Shown: one piece after another, positions 6,532 to 15,948 of the stretch
How positions within the stretch are numbered: position 1 is the stretch's first letter
Layout of the letters: each line of letters starts with the position of its first letter
Assembly: GCA_964540855.1 (NCBI GenBank)
Contig: CAZIOI010000001.1
Span: 1-64,000, forward strand
Source of the DNA: CAZIOI01 sp964540855
Lineage (GTDB): Bacteria; Patescibacteriota; UBA1384; DTJR01
Direction of reading: 5' to 3'
Length of the DNA: 64,000 bases
Notes under the pieces: model-generated
The model's database searches: none
What the model saw: only the letters and a program-made list of their open reading frames with translations
Told to the model about the DNA's origin: nothing
Program-made: the position numbers and the translations under genes

Positions 6532-8394
6532 TTAGACTTCAATGACAACTGGTATTACCATAGGGCGTCTTTTTGTTTCGTTGAATAGAAACTCTCCGAT
6601 TTCTTCCCTGATTGTGGTTTTGATAAACTGCATATCTACCGGCTGGCGATTGGAGTTGTGTTTGAAGATTTGTTTGACTTCGTGGCGCGCCCTGTGAATT
6701 AAATCCTCGGCGGCTCTCATATAAACAAATCCGCGCGAGATAATATCCGGGCTGGTAACAATCTGATAAGTTCTGTGGTCAACGGTCAAAATGATGACGA
6801 ATATTCCGCCTTCCGCCATCGCTTGGCGATCTCTGATAACAATGTTTCCAACATCGCCAACGCCCAGACCATCAACCAAGACAAGGGATGTTGGGATTTT
6901 GGTCTTGAGCACCTCTTTGCGAGCATCGGAAAACTCGACAACCTCACCGTTATCGACAATAATTATATTTTCGTCTTCATATCCAAGCGCGCGCGCGAGG
7001 TCTCCGTTAGCCGCTCTCATATAACGATTGCCATGTACCGGAATCACGTATTTCGGATTGACAAGTCTCATCATAGTTTTAAGCTCTTCTTGATGAGCAT
7101 GACCGGAAGTGTGAATATCCATTTGCTTGTAGTCAACAACTTTGGCACCGGCGCGCAAAAGATTGTCATAAACTTCGACAACTTGGCGTTCATTGCCGGG
7201 AATTATCGAACTCGAGAGAATGACCGTATCGCCCGCCTTTATCTTAAAAAAGCGGTGATCGCCGCGGCTCATCCTGGTTAAGGCCGAAGAATCTTCGCCC
7301 TGTGTTCCGGTTGATAATACGGCTACTTTCTCGTCAGGGTATTTTGCAGCCTGTTGAGGAGTAATAATCAATCCCTCCGGAAGCTTTAGATAGCCCAATT
7401 TACTGGCAACTTCGATAGTGGCAATCATCGAGCGACCGGTAATCGTCAACTTACGATTACAAAATGCCGTAACGTCAATAATTTGCTGAATTCTGGAGAT
7501 AAGAGTCGAAAATGAAGAAATAAATATTCTCCCTTTCGATTTGTAGAACAGCTCAGTGAGGTTTGTTTTAATTTCGCTTTCGGAAATAGCGTAGCCACTG
7601 TTTCTGGCGCCGGTTGAGTCGATATATAGCGCTAGAACGCCTTTTTTGCCGATTTGCGAAATTTTGCCCATATCAATAACCGGTTCGTTGATCGGTGTCA
7701 GGTCAAACTTAAAATCAGCCGTGTGCACAACCACACCTTCCGGAGTATCGATAACAAGACCAACCGTATCTGGAATGTTATGATTAACTCTGAAAAAACT
7801 AACTGAAAATACACCAAGGCGAAGGTTATCTTTTTCCGGATCGACAACAACTGTTTTCACACGACCAACCAATCCAAATTCTTCGAGCTTCTCTTTTAAG
7901 ATACCAATTGTCAGATTCGTGCCGTAGATAGTAGGGGAACCAATTTTTTCTATTATATAGGGAATAGCGCCGATATGATCCATGTGACCATGAGTTAAAA
8001 CTATCCCTCGCACCCTTTGGCGATTTTCGACCAAATACGAAACATCGGGAATAACATAATCAACCCCGGGCATATCATCACTGGGAAACGAAAATCCCGC
8101 ATCAACAACTAAAATATCGTTGCCGTACTCGAGAATACTCATATTCATTCCGACCTGTTCGAGTCCACCCAGGTGGCAAAGTTTCAGGGTCTTAGATGCC
8201 TTAAAATCAATGGTCGTCTGCTGGTTGCTTCTTCCTTCCCTAGGGATTTTCGTCTTCATATTACGATTGTTTGAGCCTTGGCCGGATTTTCTGACATAAT
8301 TATTCTTTGCCGGTGACGGCCTAAAATCGTCCAAAGAGGCGTGGTAGGCAGTTTGTTTAACTGCAAGATTTGAATTTCTATTATCTTCTGACAT
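6532..8394 (-). CDS. rnj: Ribonuclease J
   Basis: Metallo-beta-lactamase/beta-CASP nuclease with 5'-3' exonuclease and endonuclease activity in mRNA decay and rRNA maturation. After a basic, disordered N-terminal extension of about 70 residues come the lactamase core (VVDAGFSFP, then the zinc motif THGHMDHIG), HNIPDTVGLV, the beta-CASP part (ISSFSTLISRIQQI) and SGHAHQEELKTMMRLVNPKY. The C-terminal region runs to about residue 620. Together with PNPase in the same strand block it forms a Gram-positive-like RNA turnover set. ATG start with an AAAGGA site upstream. Separated from the upstream glycosylase gene by 48 bp. Confidence 0.96.
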   Translation of the reverse strand: MSEDNRNSNLAVKQTAYHASLDDFRPSPAKNNYVRKSGQGSNNRNMKTKIPREGRSNQQTTIDFKASKTLKLCHLGGLEQVGMNMSILEYGNDILVVDAGFSFPSDDMPGVDYVIPDVSYLVENRQRVRGIVLTHGHMDHIGAIPYIIEKIGSPTIYGTNLTIGILKEKLEEFGLVGRVKTVVVDPEKDNLRLGVFSVSFFRVNHNIPDTVGLVIDTPEGVVVHTADFKFDLTPINEPVIDMGKISQIGKKGVLALYIDSTGARNSGYAISESEIKTNLTELFYKSKGRIFISSFSTLISRIQQIIDVTAFCNRKLTITGRSMIATIEVASKLGYLKLPEGLIITPQQAAKYPDEKVAVLSTGTQGEDSSALTRMSRGDHRFFKIKAGDTVILSSSIIPGNERQVVEVYDNLLRAGAKVVDYKQMDIHTSGHAHQEELKTMMRLVNPKYVIPVHGNRYMRAANGDLARALGYEDENIIIVDNGEVVEFSDARKEVLKTKIPTSLVLVDGLGVGDVGNIVIRDRQAMAEGGIFVIILTVDHRTYQIVTSPDIISRGFVYMRAAEDLIHRARHEVKQIFKHNSNRQPVDMQFIKTTIREEIGEFLFNETKRRPMVIPVVIEV

Positions 8395-8442
8395 TGTTTA
8401 GTCCTTTTGAATACAAGGCGAACCTAGAGAGGTCGCACCTAT

Positions 8443-9021
8443 TTATTCTCCTTTTTTATTTATTTTTTTTAATGCAACACGGATTTTTTTAAAATCGTTA
8501 AATAGAGTTTCGCGCATACCGCCGTTATACAGTCCGACCGCCGGATGATATAGCGCCATATAAGCCTGACCGTTTTTTTCAAATGCCCTACCGTGAACAG
8601 CCGATATTGGTCCGACAGAGGGTAAAAATCTACCCAAAGAATGCCTCCCAAGACAAACTATGAGTTTGGGTTTGATAATCTCGATCTGATTCTCAAGATA
8701 TGGCCAGCAAGCAGCGACTTCTTCCGGTTTGGGATCGCGATTTCCGGGTGGTCTGTGTTTGACAACATTGGCAATGTACACGTCTTCTCTTTTAAGGTCT
8801 ATGGATTCGAGCATCTGATCCAATAGCTTGCCGGCGGCGCCGACAAAAGGCAAACCCTGAAGGTCTTCTTTTTCGCCCGGACCCTCACCGACAAACATAA
8901 TTTCAGCTTCCGCATTGCCGGCGCCGGCAACCGGATTTTTGGCCAACTTATAAAGAGGACAATTTTTGCACTCCTTAACTTGCTGACATAAAGCTAAAAT
9001 TCTTTGCTGTTTGCTTTCCAA
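8443..9021 (-). CDS. Uracil-DNA glycosylase, family 4 (iron-sulfur type)
   Basis: Removes uracil from DNA to start base-excision repair. The GEGPGEKEDLQGLPFVGAAG motif near residues 45-64 is the family 4 active-site and uracil-pocket region. Four cysteines, two in the ECKNCP pair near residues 18-21 and two more near residues 105 and 123, fit the [4Fe-4S] spacing known for this family. YHPAVGLY near the C-terminus is the usual H-P catalytic loop. 192 residues, normal length. The TTG start is preceded by a weak TAAGG site and a near-consensus promoter, so it heads a small unit with RNase J. An older annotation name for such genes is DNA polymerase-related protein. Confidence 0.92.
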   Translation of the reverse strand: MESKQQRILALCQQVKECKNCPLYKLAKNPVAGAGNAEAEIMFVGEGPGEKEDLQGLPFVGAAGKLLDQMLESIDLKREDVYIANVVKHRPPGNRDPKPEEVAACWPYLENQIEIIKPKLIVCLGRHSLGRFLPSVGPISAVHGRAFEKNGQAYMALYHPAVGLYNGGMRETLFNDFKKIRVALKKINKKGE

Positions 9022-9056
9022 CTTAAAAACCTTAGAGAACTAAAAACTCTGCAAAT

Positions 9057-9085
9057 ATTATACTCTTATTTTGACCGTGTGTCAA
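9057..9085 (-). promoter_or_regulatory. Consensus promoter of the UDG-RNase J unit
   Basis: On the minus strand TTGACA (9080-9085) and TATAAT (9057-9062) are both perfect matches with a 17-nt spacer. It lies in the gap after pnp and reads into the glycosylase TTG start after a leader of about 30 nt. Confidence 0.85.
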
Positions 9086-9100
9086 GATCTCTCCTGTAAC

Positions 9101-11260
9101 CTATTCTTTGTTGGTCGTCTCGCCGTTTTGCTTGATCGAAAGAGCAATGCGTCCGCGCTCGCGGTCAACCGACAGAACCTTTACTTTAACGGTTTGTCCG
9201 ACAGATAGCACATCGGAAACCTTATCAATTCTCTTGGACGCGACCTCGCTGATATGGACCATTCCGGCTTTTCCGGGCAGAATTTCGACAATGGCACCGA
9301 TTTCTTTGCCTGAGTTTCGATCTGTTTGAATGTTGACCACCGCACCCTCATAAATCGCGCCAACCTCCGCTTCCGTGAATTGCGCTTGGACTAAATCTTC
9401 GGCAATCTTGGCAGCGTCAGAATCAGCCGATGAGATCAAGACTGTGCCGTCATCTTCGATATCGACCGAAACCACGTCTTTTCCTCCGGCTTGGGTGATA
9501 ATGTTTTGAACGTTTTTACCGCCCGGACCTATGAGCTCGCCGATTCTGGTCGGATCGATTTGCAGTTTAGTTACCCTGGGCGCGTAAGATGAGATCTCTT
9601 GGCGCGGTTTGGCAATCACCTTTTCAACCATATCCATAATTCTCAATCTACCGGCTTTGGCGCGCTCAACGGTTTCTTTGATCATTTCAAGCGACAAACC
9701 GTCAATTTTGACATCAAGTTGAATGGCAGTTATACCCTCTCGGGTTCCGGCAATCTTAAAGTCCATATCGCCGCCAAAATCTTCCAAGCCCTGAAGGTCG
9801 GTTAAAACGGCAAAATGATATTTGTCGTCTTCTTTGACAAATTCGACTTCGGGTTTGGCTGTTGCGTTTGACCTCGTGACCAAACCCATGGCAATACCGG
9901 TGACAGGTGACTTGATGGGGACTCCGGCGTCTAAAAGGGCCAGAGTTGATCCGCAAGTTGCCGCCATCGAGCTCGATCCGTTAGAAGATAATATTTCGGA
10001 AACTAATCTGATCGTATATGGAAAGTCTTCCTTTGTCGGCAAAACCGGCAAGAGAGCTTTTTCAGCCAGCGCCCCATGACCGATTTCACGGCGCGATGTG
10101 CTTCCCAATCGTTTTACTTCTCCTGTTGAATAAGGAGGGAAGTTATAAAAATGCATATAGCGCTTGGTCGTCTCCGCTTCCATCGTGTCAATAAATTGCT
10201 CCATTCCCGGGGAAGCCAGAGTTGCGATTGTCAACGCTTGAGTTTGCCCACGCGTGAACAAACCCGATCCATGAGTCCTTGGCAACAGTCCCACCTCGAT
10301 AGAAATCGGCCTGATCTCGTCGATTTTTCTGCCATCCGGCCTAACGCCGTCATCCAAAATCATACTTCTGATCTCTTTATTGAGGAACTTATTGAATGTT
10401 TCCTCAAGATCAGCCTGCTTGAATTTGCCCTCGAAGCTGGCTAAGACATCTTCTTTAAGCGCTTCTATTTCCTGCTCTTTCTCTTGTTGTTCGGTCTTTC
10501 GCATCGCAGATCGCAATCGCGCGCCGATGTGCTCTTTAACGACATTTTGTATCTCAACCGTATGATCTTCGGCTGATAATCTATCATCTGCCCAAAAAGA
10601 CGCTTGAGCATCGATCATCTCGCCGATAAACTTTTTGGAATATTCGATCGCTTCATAAACTTTTTCGTCCGGAACTTCCTTGGCACCGGCCTCAATCATC
10701 AAGACTCTGTCACTAGTACCGCAAACAACCAAGTCGAGGCTGCTTTCGGCCATTTGTGATTTGGTCGGGTTTATAACAAATTCATTATTTACGAGCCCAA
10801 CACGGACAGAGCCGACAGGCCCGGCGTAAGGAGCCGGCGACTGGCTAACTGCGGCCGAAGCGGCCAAGAGCGCCAACATATCGGGATCGTTCTCCCTATC
10901 ATAGCTCAAAACTGTGATAATAACCTGAACTTCGTGACGAAAATACTTTGGAAACAACGGTCTTAAAGGTCTATCGACAAGTCTCGAGGTCAAGACAGCT
11001 TCCTCGGAAGGTCTGCCTTCGCGCTTGACAAATCTGGAACCTGAAATTTTACCCGAAGCGTAAAATCTTTCTTCATAATCAATCGATAACGGCATATAAT
11101 CTAACTCTGTTGGTTCTTTACCAACAACACATGTTGCCAAAACGGCCGTTTCGCCGCATTCGGCTACGACCGCACCATCGGCTTGAAGAGCTAACTTGCC
11201 CGAAGAGAGCTTGATTTTTTGACCACCAAGCTCGAACTCATGATTTATTGTTTTTATCAT
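9101..11260 (-). CDS. pnp: Polyribonucleotide nucleotidyltransferase (PNPase)
   Basis: Phosphorolytic 3'-5' exoribonuclease. Two RNase PH domains flank a helical linker: the first carries LTSRLVDRPLRPLFPK, the second GVRPDGRKIDEIRPISIEVG and the catalytic-region FGGDMDFKIAGT. A KH domain (RIGELIGPGGKNVQNI) and a C-terminal S1 domain (GKAGMVHISEVASKRIDKV) follow. 719 residues, full length. Follows rpsO on the same strand, the classic rpsO-pnp order, across a hairpin-bearing spacer. No Shine-Dalgarno is visible before its ATG. It likely works with RNase J in mRNA decay. Confidence 0.97.
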   Translation of the reverse strand: MIKTINHEFELGGQKIKLSSGKLALQADGAVVAECGETAVLATCVVGKEPTELDYMPLSIDYEERFYASGKISGSRFVKREGRPSEEAVLTSRLVDRPLRPLFPKYFRHEVQVIITVLSYDRENDPDMLALLAASAAVSQSPAPYAGPVGSVRVGLVNNEFVINPTKSQMAESSLDLVVCGTSDRVLMIEAGAKEVPDEKVYEAIEYSKKFIGEMIDAQASFWADDRLSAEDHTVEIQNVVKEHIGARLRSAMRKTEQQEKEQEIEALKEDVLASFEGKFKQADLEETFNKFLNKEIRSMILDDGVRPDGRKIDEIRPISIEVGLLPRTHGSGLFTRGQTQALTIATLASPGMEQFIDTMEAETTKRYMHFYNFPPYSTGEVKRLGSTSRREIGHGALAEKALLPVLPTKEDFPYTIRLVSEILSSNGSSSMAATCGSTLALLDAGVPIKSPVTGIAMGLVTRSNATAKPEVEFVKEDDKYHFAVLTDLQGLEDFGGDMDFKIAGTREGITAIQLDVKIDGLSLEMIKETVERAKAGRLRIMDMVEKVIAKPRQEISSYAPRVTKLQIDPTRIGELIGPGGKNVQNIITQAGGKDVVSVDIEDDGTVLISSADSDAAKIAEDLVQAQFTEAEVGAIYEGAVVNIQTDRNSGKEIGAIVEILPGKAGMVHISEVASKRIDKVSDVLSVGQTVKVKVLSVDRERGRIALSIKQNGETTNKE

Positions 11261-11299
11261 GTTATTTATAGAGATCTTCGGCCCTGAGTTTGGAGCAAA

Positions 11300-11320
11300 A
11301 GTTCCGCCGTAGGCGGACTA
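11300..11320 (-). promoter_or_regulatory. Hairpin in the rpsO-pnp spacer
   Basis: AGT-CCGCC and GGCGG-ACT pair around a GTA loop. It lies in the 106-bp gap between the rpsO stop and pnp start. In enterobacteria this spacer carries RNA processing sites through which PNPase controls its own mRNA. A similar role is possible here, but no run of T follows the stem, so it is not a plain terminator. Confidence 0.5.
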
Positions 11321-11366
11321 GCGCCAATGCTCAAGACCTAAAATCTACTTCCTTTCTATTTACTTA

Positions 11367-11651
11367 TTACTTTTTAAGTTTCAACTTACCCGAGAGTTCT
11401 TCGTATTTTGGCAAGTCAGTTTTTTTGACGTAATTTAAGAGTCTTCTTCTTTTGCCAACCATGATCAAAAGCCCTCTGCGGGAATCATAGTCATGCTTGT
11501 GCTCCTGAAGATGCTTGGTCAACTGAGTGATTTTGTCGGTAAAATTTTTTACCTGAAAAGAAACCGAACCAGTGTCTTCCTTCGCGATTTTGGGGGTTTT
11601 ACTCGGTTTAACTTCTTTAATTTCTTTTTCTTTTGTTACTTCTTTTGTCAT
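11367..11651 (-). CDS. rpsO: 30S ribosomal protein S15
   Basis: Primary 16S rRNA binding protein of the small subunit. The S15 core is clear: TGSVSFQVKNFTDKITQL, then HLQEHKHDYDSRRGLL and VGKRRRLLNYVKK. 94 residues. The first 25 or so are a Lys/Glu/Pro-rich stretch that replaces the usual first helix sequence, though overall length is close to normal. ATG start with an AGAGGA site. The gap to the upstream DHH gene is 56 bp. Confidence 0.96.
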   Translation of the reverse strand: MTKEVTKEKEIKEVKPSKTPKIAKEDTGSVSFQVKNFTDKITQLTKHLQEHKHDYDSRRGLLIMVGKRRRLLNYVKKTDLPKYEELSGKLKLKK

Positions 11652-11707
11652 ACGTCCTCTTTAATTACTTAAGAGATGATAACAGATTGCGCCAATTTAT
11701 GCAATCT

Positions 11708-13273
11708 CTACCACTTAGTTTGCTTAATTGTTTTATCCCTCGGGTTTAGGCTCTCTTCGATCTCACTTGTGCCATTATCGCTATTTTTATAGCCCCCACC
11801 GTTTCGTGAATCGTCATTTTGCATCTTTACAAAACCAAGTTCTTCTTCGATTGATTGGGCCGGTGGTAAATCCCGTGCTTCCAGACCGACGTCAGAAATC
11901 GTCTTTTCGGCATTAGGTTTTGGATCCAGATCGATAGGACTACTGATTATTTTTTTATCCTCTGGTTGCTCGGGTTTATCGGTACGTTGATCAAATACGC
12001 TGGTACTTTCATCGTGTGGCGGCGGTACAACTACATCTTTTTTTGCAATTAAATCGTCTTTTGGTCTAGATTGCTGCGAAACGACCCGATCTTCAGAAAT
12101 CTGCTTTTTCTCATTGGCGGGTTTTTTGTAGCCGTTTGATTGGAATTGCCTTATTTTATCCAAAATATTGTTTTGATTCTCTTTGAGATCACCGTTTAAT
12201 CTGAAAGCTGCCGCAACTTCATGTCCGCCACCGTTAAACATCTCTGCAACCTGGGCAACATTGAACCCCTTGGCAATTGAGCGGAGCGAACCGTGAGTAT
12301 AGCCTTCTCTCTCCGAAAGCAACATCGCAAAATCAACATCCGTGGCCGATTTAAGAAGCTCATCTACCACTCCAGAAAGAGCGGTTTCATCGGCGCCAAC
12401 CTTTTCGATATCTGTTTTAGTCACCGCCGACCACAGAAAACGCGAACCGCTGTCCTCTTGGACCGAAGATAAAATAAAACCCCAAAGCTTGAGGGTCTCC
12501 AATGATTTAGTCTTGTAAAGATTCCTGACAATCCCCTGTTGGTTTGCACCACCGGCCACCAACTGCGCTGCGATTGTTAATGATTTCGGCGTAGTGTTAA
12601 CGTTTTGAAAGCTGGAAGTGTCATAAATCAAACCTGTTAACAGCGCTGTGGCGATTTTTTCGTCAATCAATGGTTTCTCCTTTGAAAGAGCCTCTATAAG
12701 AGAAACTAGAATTTCCGATGTCGATGTTGCCGTTAGCTCAACCCAGTTAACTTTCCCGAATCTTTCGTTTGAAGGATGGTGGTCGATGTTTACAACAGGA
12801 GTTTCATAAAAAATATCTGCCGGCTGAGCAAGTCTGCCCAGTCTCTCGAGATTTGGCGTATCAACGGCAATAATCAGATCATAAGTCGGCGCAATTTTTT
12901 TGAAACTAATATCCGATTCTTTGAAAACTCCCGATTTTGGTGTAATCACTATTTCAACAGCATTCTCGTTTTCCAGTTTTTTATAGCCAAGATTTTCGAC
13001 TTCCGTTAAAGAGGTGTCTAAAATAATAACAAAATCTTTGGAATAACCAATGTTAGTGACTAACTCGGAAATTGATGGTAAGAAAGTAAAAATTTTTGCA
13101 GGCTCATCGGGTACGGCTACGGTTACTTTTTTGCCCATTTTCTCCAAAGCCAGCTTTAGGGCTACGGCGCTACCGAGCGAGTCCCCATCCGGATTCTTGT
13201 GTGACACAACTAAAATATCTGCTGATTGGCGGATTAATTCTGATGCCTGTTGTTTTGGTGATAATTCAATCAT
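11708..13273 (-). CDS. DHH/DHHA1 phosphoesterase (NrnA-like) with a long disordered tail
   Basis: Predicted to hydrolyse short oligonucleotides (nanoRNA) or cyclic-dinucleotide/pAp-type substrates, as NrnA and related proteins do. DHH motifs in order: HKNPDGDSLGSA, IIAVDTPNLERL, VNIDHHPSNERFG, and the DHHA1 motif FNGGGHEVAAAF near residues 340-352. The catalytic part ends near residue 370. The last 150 residues are polar, rich in Asp, Lys, Pro and Ser, and probably unstructured; such a tail is not usual in NrnA. Substrate cannot be chosen from sequence. Divergent from rpsT, with a TTGACA-like box on the minus strand upstream. Confidence 0.88.
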   Translation of the reverse strand: MIELSPKQQASELIRQSADILVVSHKNPDGDSLGSAVALKLALEKMGKKVTVAVPDEPAKIFTFLPSISELVTNIGYSKDFVIILDTSLTEVENLGYKKLENENAVEIVITPKSGVFKESDISFKKIAPTYDLIIAVDTPNLERLGRLAQPADIFYETPVVNIDHHPSNERFGKVNWVELTATSTSEILVSLIEALSKEKPLIDEKIATALLTGLIYDTSSFQNVNTTPKSLTIAAQLVAGGANQQGIVRNLYKTKSLETLKLWGFILSSVQEDSGSRFLWSAVTKTDIEKVGADETALSGVVDELLKSATDVDFAMLLSEREGYTHGSLRSIAKGFNVAQVAEMFNGGGHEVAAAFRLNGDLKENQNNILDKIRQFQSNGYKKPANEKKQISEDRVVSQQSRPKDDLIAKKDVVVPPPHDESTSVFDQRTDKPEQPEDKKIISSPIDLDPKPNAEKTISDVGLEARDLPPAQSIEEELGFVKMQNDDSRNGGGYKNSDNGTSEIEESLNPRDKTIKQTKW

Positions 13274-13320
13274 ATTTTTTGACTATTGGGATAAATCAAA
13301 GTACCAGAAAACCTCGAGTA

Positions 13321-13349
13321 TTGTCAAGATAAGGGATTTATGGTAAAAA
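13321..13349 (+). promoter_or_regulatory. Putative rpsT promoter
   Basis: TTGTCA (13321-13326), a 17-nt spacer and TAAAAA (13344-13349). The -10 box is imperfect. The same DNA read on the minus strand gives TTGACA for the divergent DHH gene, so the two promoters interlock. Confidence 0.5.
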
Positions 13350-13387
13350 CAACTCAAGGAAATTTTTTTTAAGTCAGGAGACAAGAT

Positions 13388-13672
13388 ATGCCAATCACAA
13401 AGTCTGCAATCAAAGCTTTGAAGCAGTCGGAAAAGAAAAGAAAACACAATCTTTCTAAAAAAAGAACTCTTAAAGGAGTACTGAAGAGTGCCGAAACAGT
13501 CGAGGATATGCCAAAGGCGCAAAGCGTAATTGATAAAACCGCCAAAACAGGTTTGATTCACAAAAACAAAGCAAACCGCCTCAAATCAAGACTCGCAAAG
13601 AGATTGACCAGTCAAGCTAAAGAATCTCCTAAAACCGAAACAAAAGCCAAAAGAACTAAAAAAACAAAATAA
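13388..13672 (+). CDS. rpsT: 30S ribosomal protein S20
   Basis: Small, very basic 16S rRNA binding protein. Opens MPITKSAIKALKQSEKKR, close to the family start, with a helical hairpin body (KTGLIHKNKANRLKSRLAKR). 94 residues with a Lys/Thr-rich tail. A CAGGAGA site precedes the ATG by a normal distance. The gap to lepB is 44 bp, but lepB appears to have its own promoter. Confidence 0.95.
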   Translation: MPITKSAIKALKQSEKKRKHNLSKKRTLKGVLKSAETVEDMPKAQSVIDKTAKTGLIHKNKANRLKSRLAKRLTSQAKESPKTETKAKRTKKTK

Positions 13673-13681
13673 TAAATCCTC

Positions 13682-13710
13682 TTTAATACAGGGTCTGTTT
13701 TTGCGATAAT
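13682..13710 (+). promoter_or_regulatory. lepB promoter, likely leaderless
   Basis: TTTAAT (13682-13687), 17 nt, GATAAT (13705-13710). The lepB ATG begins six nt after the -10 box and no Shine-Dalgarno is visible, the same geometry as at pyk. Confidence 0.55.
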
Positions 13711-13716
13711 GATTAC

Positions 13717-14352
13717 ATGGACAAAGAGGGGCTGATTTATTGGTCTAGTGTTGCTTATGAACTGGGAAAGTGGGCTTTCGCCATTTTGATTATCGGCACA
13801 CTGCTCCATTATTTTATAGCGACGGTTTTTATTATTTCCGGTCCGTCAATGGAACCGTCTTTTCATAGCGGACAGGTCGTGATGATCTCAAGAATCGGAT
13901 TGTTCACCGGTAAATACGAACGTGGCGACCCGATGGTAATCAAGTTTCCCGGCGACCCTGAGAAAAGAAAATATATCAAAAGATTAATCGGACTCCCGGG
14001 AGAAAAGCTGACTATCCAGAGCAATAAAGTTTACATAAACGACAAAAGACTCGACGAATCGTATATTACCGCTGTCGCAGAGCAGTTTTTGCCAAATTAT
14101 GCTTATGATTATCAGCAGTGGGAGATAGAAGCCGATTTGTTACACTCGAGGGGTTTGCAGCTAATAAAACCCGACATGACAACGTATTTAAAATCGGATG
14201 ATTATTTTTTGATGGGAGATAACAGGGAAAACTCAAATGACTCTCGCAAGTGGTATCCGGCCTCTAAGTCGGATATGATCGGGCCGGTAAGATTTGTTCT
14301 TTGGCCGCTTAGTGACTGGGGACCGGTCGTCAATCCGTATTACGAGGAATAA
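13717..14352 (+). CDS. lepB: Signal peptidase I
   Basis: Membrane-bound protease that removes signal peptides from exported proteins. One membrane helix at about residues 20-41, then the catalytic serine in SGPSMEPS (Ser44), the catalytic lysine in YIKRLIGLPGE (Lys88) and the conserved GDNRENSNDSRKW box. 211 residues, normal for single-span enzymes. It ends exactly where the convergent CAP-domain gene ends, with no spacer. Likely substrates in this window include the secreted or membrane proteins at 18840, 43056 and 58870 (inference). Confidence 0.95.
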   Translation: MDKEGLIYWSSVAYELGKWAFAILIIGTLLHYFIATVFIISGPSMEPSFHSGQVVMISRIGLFTGKYERGDPMVIKFPGDPEKRKYIKRLIGLPGEKLTIQSNKVYINDKRLDESYITAVAEQFLPNYAYDYQQWEIEADLLHSRGLQLIKPDMTTYLKSDDYFLMGDNRENSNDSRKWYPASKSDMIGPVRFVLWPLSDWGPVVNPYYEE

Positions 14353-15948
14353 TCACTTATAATTCTGGACTAGACACAACATCTGCGAGCCAGTTTCGGA
14401 ATCGTTTATAATTCCCGTCGAAGAACCAACCTTACTAAGGTTTGGGGTTATCAAAGTCTCGTAGTGTCCTCTCTGGGCGGGGTCTGACAGCTCTCTCTCA
14501 TTAATCCATTGTTGCACCAATGCCTCTATTGACGCACTAGTTGGACCTCCAACCACATTCTCGGTATTGACTGGATTAACATGTCCACAATTATTTGCCG
14601 CTGCCATCTTTTGTATTTGTCCCTCGGCATCTTTCTGTAAATCACTATCAAATTCAAGTTCCTTGAGACCCATACTTTTTCTTAGTTTATTAACAGCGGC
14701 AATAGCCTCTTGTCCGTACTGTTCTTGTTGGGTTGATGTTATATTACCGCCGCCGCTGCCACCGGGAACATCGGCGGCACCGATCCCGATATTAGATTCC
14801 CCTACATTTTGACCGGATCCGCCCGAAGTACTGCCCGACGAACCGGACGAGCTACCACCTGAGGTTTCGTCTGTCTGACAAGGACCGAGTGAGATAATTC
14901 TATCTTTGTCGGCCATTTTATAGGCCTCGGCGTCTGTTTTATCTTCGGGATAAATAAACGTTTTCTTCTCTTTATAATCCTTGGATTTATCCTTAGAGTG
15001 AACGCAAACTTTATATTTGTCGGTGAGACTCGTGTTTGCCTCGGCGTAATTAACGGCAATAAAAGTACTTTCACATTCCGATTTGGGACCGGAAAATGAA
15101 GGAACCACAAGAGCCTTGCCGGACCAACTCGATGAATACACAAGACCGGAAAGACTTTGTCCTAACGGGACATCATAAAACACCGAACCGCTAATCAGGT
15201 TTGCTTCGATAATTTTTTCATCGGTTGTGCCAAACACGCTTTCAAGTTTGTTTTCTTTTTTTAGCTTCGCAATTATTGATGTTTTAACTTCGGATGAAAT
15301 ATCAAAAACCTTTCCTCTCTTGGTCCAATCCAAACTGTTATAAAAAGCGCTTTGTACAGAACCAGAATCGGCTTTGATATTGCTCACCAAAATTATTTGG
15401 CCCTTTTTTGTTCCTTTACATTTTGAATCCGAATCAGCCGAAATTATAGAGGTGGCAGAAAAACCCTGATTGCTCATATAACTAAAATCGCCACCGGCCG
15501 TTTGTGTGTTGCCGGATGAGCTCGCCTGATCACCAGAGGCGGTTTTTTCTTCCGACGTAGTACTCGCCTTTGCCATTTTCTTGGCCTTTTCGAGTACGGT
15601 TTTACACTTTTTGACGGGAGCGGAAAGGACGTCTTCTGCCGTGGTATTTCCGGTTACGTTTTCGGCATTAAATTCAGTTTGCGCATTGCCGGTTGTAATG
15701 AGTTTTTCTAAAGTAATATACTCCGACGCAATTACAGAATTTGCACATTTTTCGTCATAACCCAGTTTTTTGCAGGCTGCGCTAATATCTTTCATACATG
15801 TCTGATATTCGCCTACATAATTTTTTTCGTCGGCGGAAACTTGACTATAAGCCGATATAATCAAAGCAAAACCGGCAGATATCGCCAGAATACAAGCAGG
15901 CAAAATCAGATGACCCAGTTTGTGAACATCTACCTTATTCTTGGTCAT
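14353..15948 (-). CDS. Membrane-anchored CAP (SCP/PR1) domain surface protein
   Basis: Residues 12-36 form an N-terminal membrane helix or signal anchor. Residues 40-370 are an unrecognised extracytoplasmic region with several cysteines and a Ser/Gly-rich linker near 365-390. The C-terminal 125 residues are a CAP domain: AIAAVNKLRKSMGLKEL, the histidine in NNCGHVNP and a late HYETLITPNLSKVG. CAP domains occur in secreted proteins of many functions, so none is assigned. The ATG overlaps the stop of the upstream small gene (ATGA), so the two are translationally coupled in an operon with the ClpC-like gene. Confidence 0.82.
   Translation of the reverse strand: MTKNKVDVHKLGHLILPACILAISAGFALIISAYSQVSADEKNYVGEYQTCMKDISAACKKLGYDEKCANSVIASEYITLEKLITTGNAQTEFNAENVTGNTTAEDVLSAPVKKCKTVLEKAKKMAKASTTSEEKTASGDQASSSGNTQTAGGDFSYMSNQGFSATSIISADSDSKCKGTKKGQIILVSNIKADSGSVQSAFYNSLDWTKRGKVFDISSEVKTSIIAKLKKENKLESVFGTTDEKIIEANLISGSVFYDVPLGQSLSGLVYSSSWSGKALVVPSFSGPKSECESTFIAVNYAEANTSLTDKYKVCVHSKDKSKDYKEKKTFIYPEDKTDAEAYKMADKDRIISLGPCQTDETSGGSSSGSSGSTSGGSGQNVGESNIGIGAADVPGGSGGGNITSTQQEQYGQEAIAAVNKLRKSMGLKELEFDSDLQKDAEGQIQKMAAANNCGHVNPVNTENVVGGPTSASIEALVQQWINERELSDPAQRGHYETLITPNLSKVGSSTGIINDSETGSQMLCLVQNYK

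Noticed and set aside
6532..8394. Alternative assignment of RNase J as a simple metal-dependent hydrolase
   Set aside because: The beta-CASP segment and C-terminal region are present in the right order, so the RNase J call is preferred.
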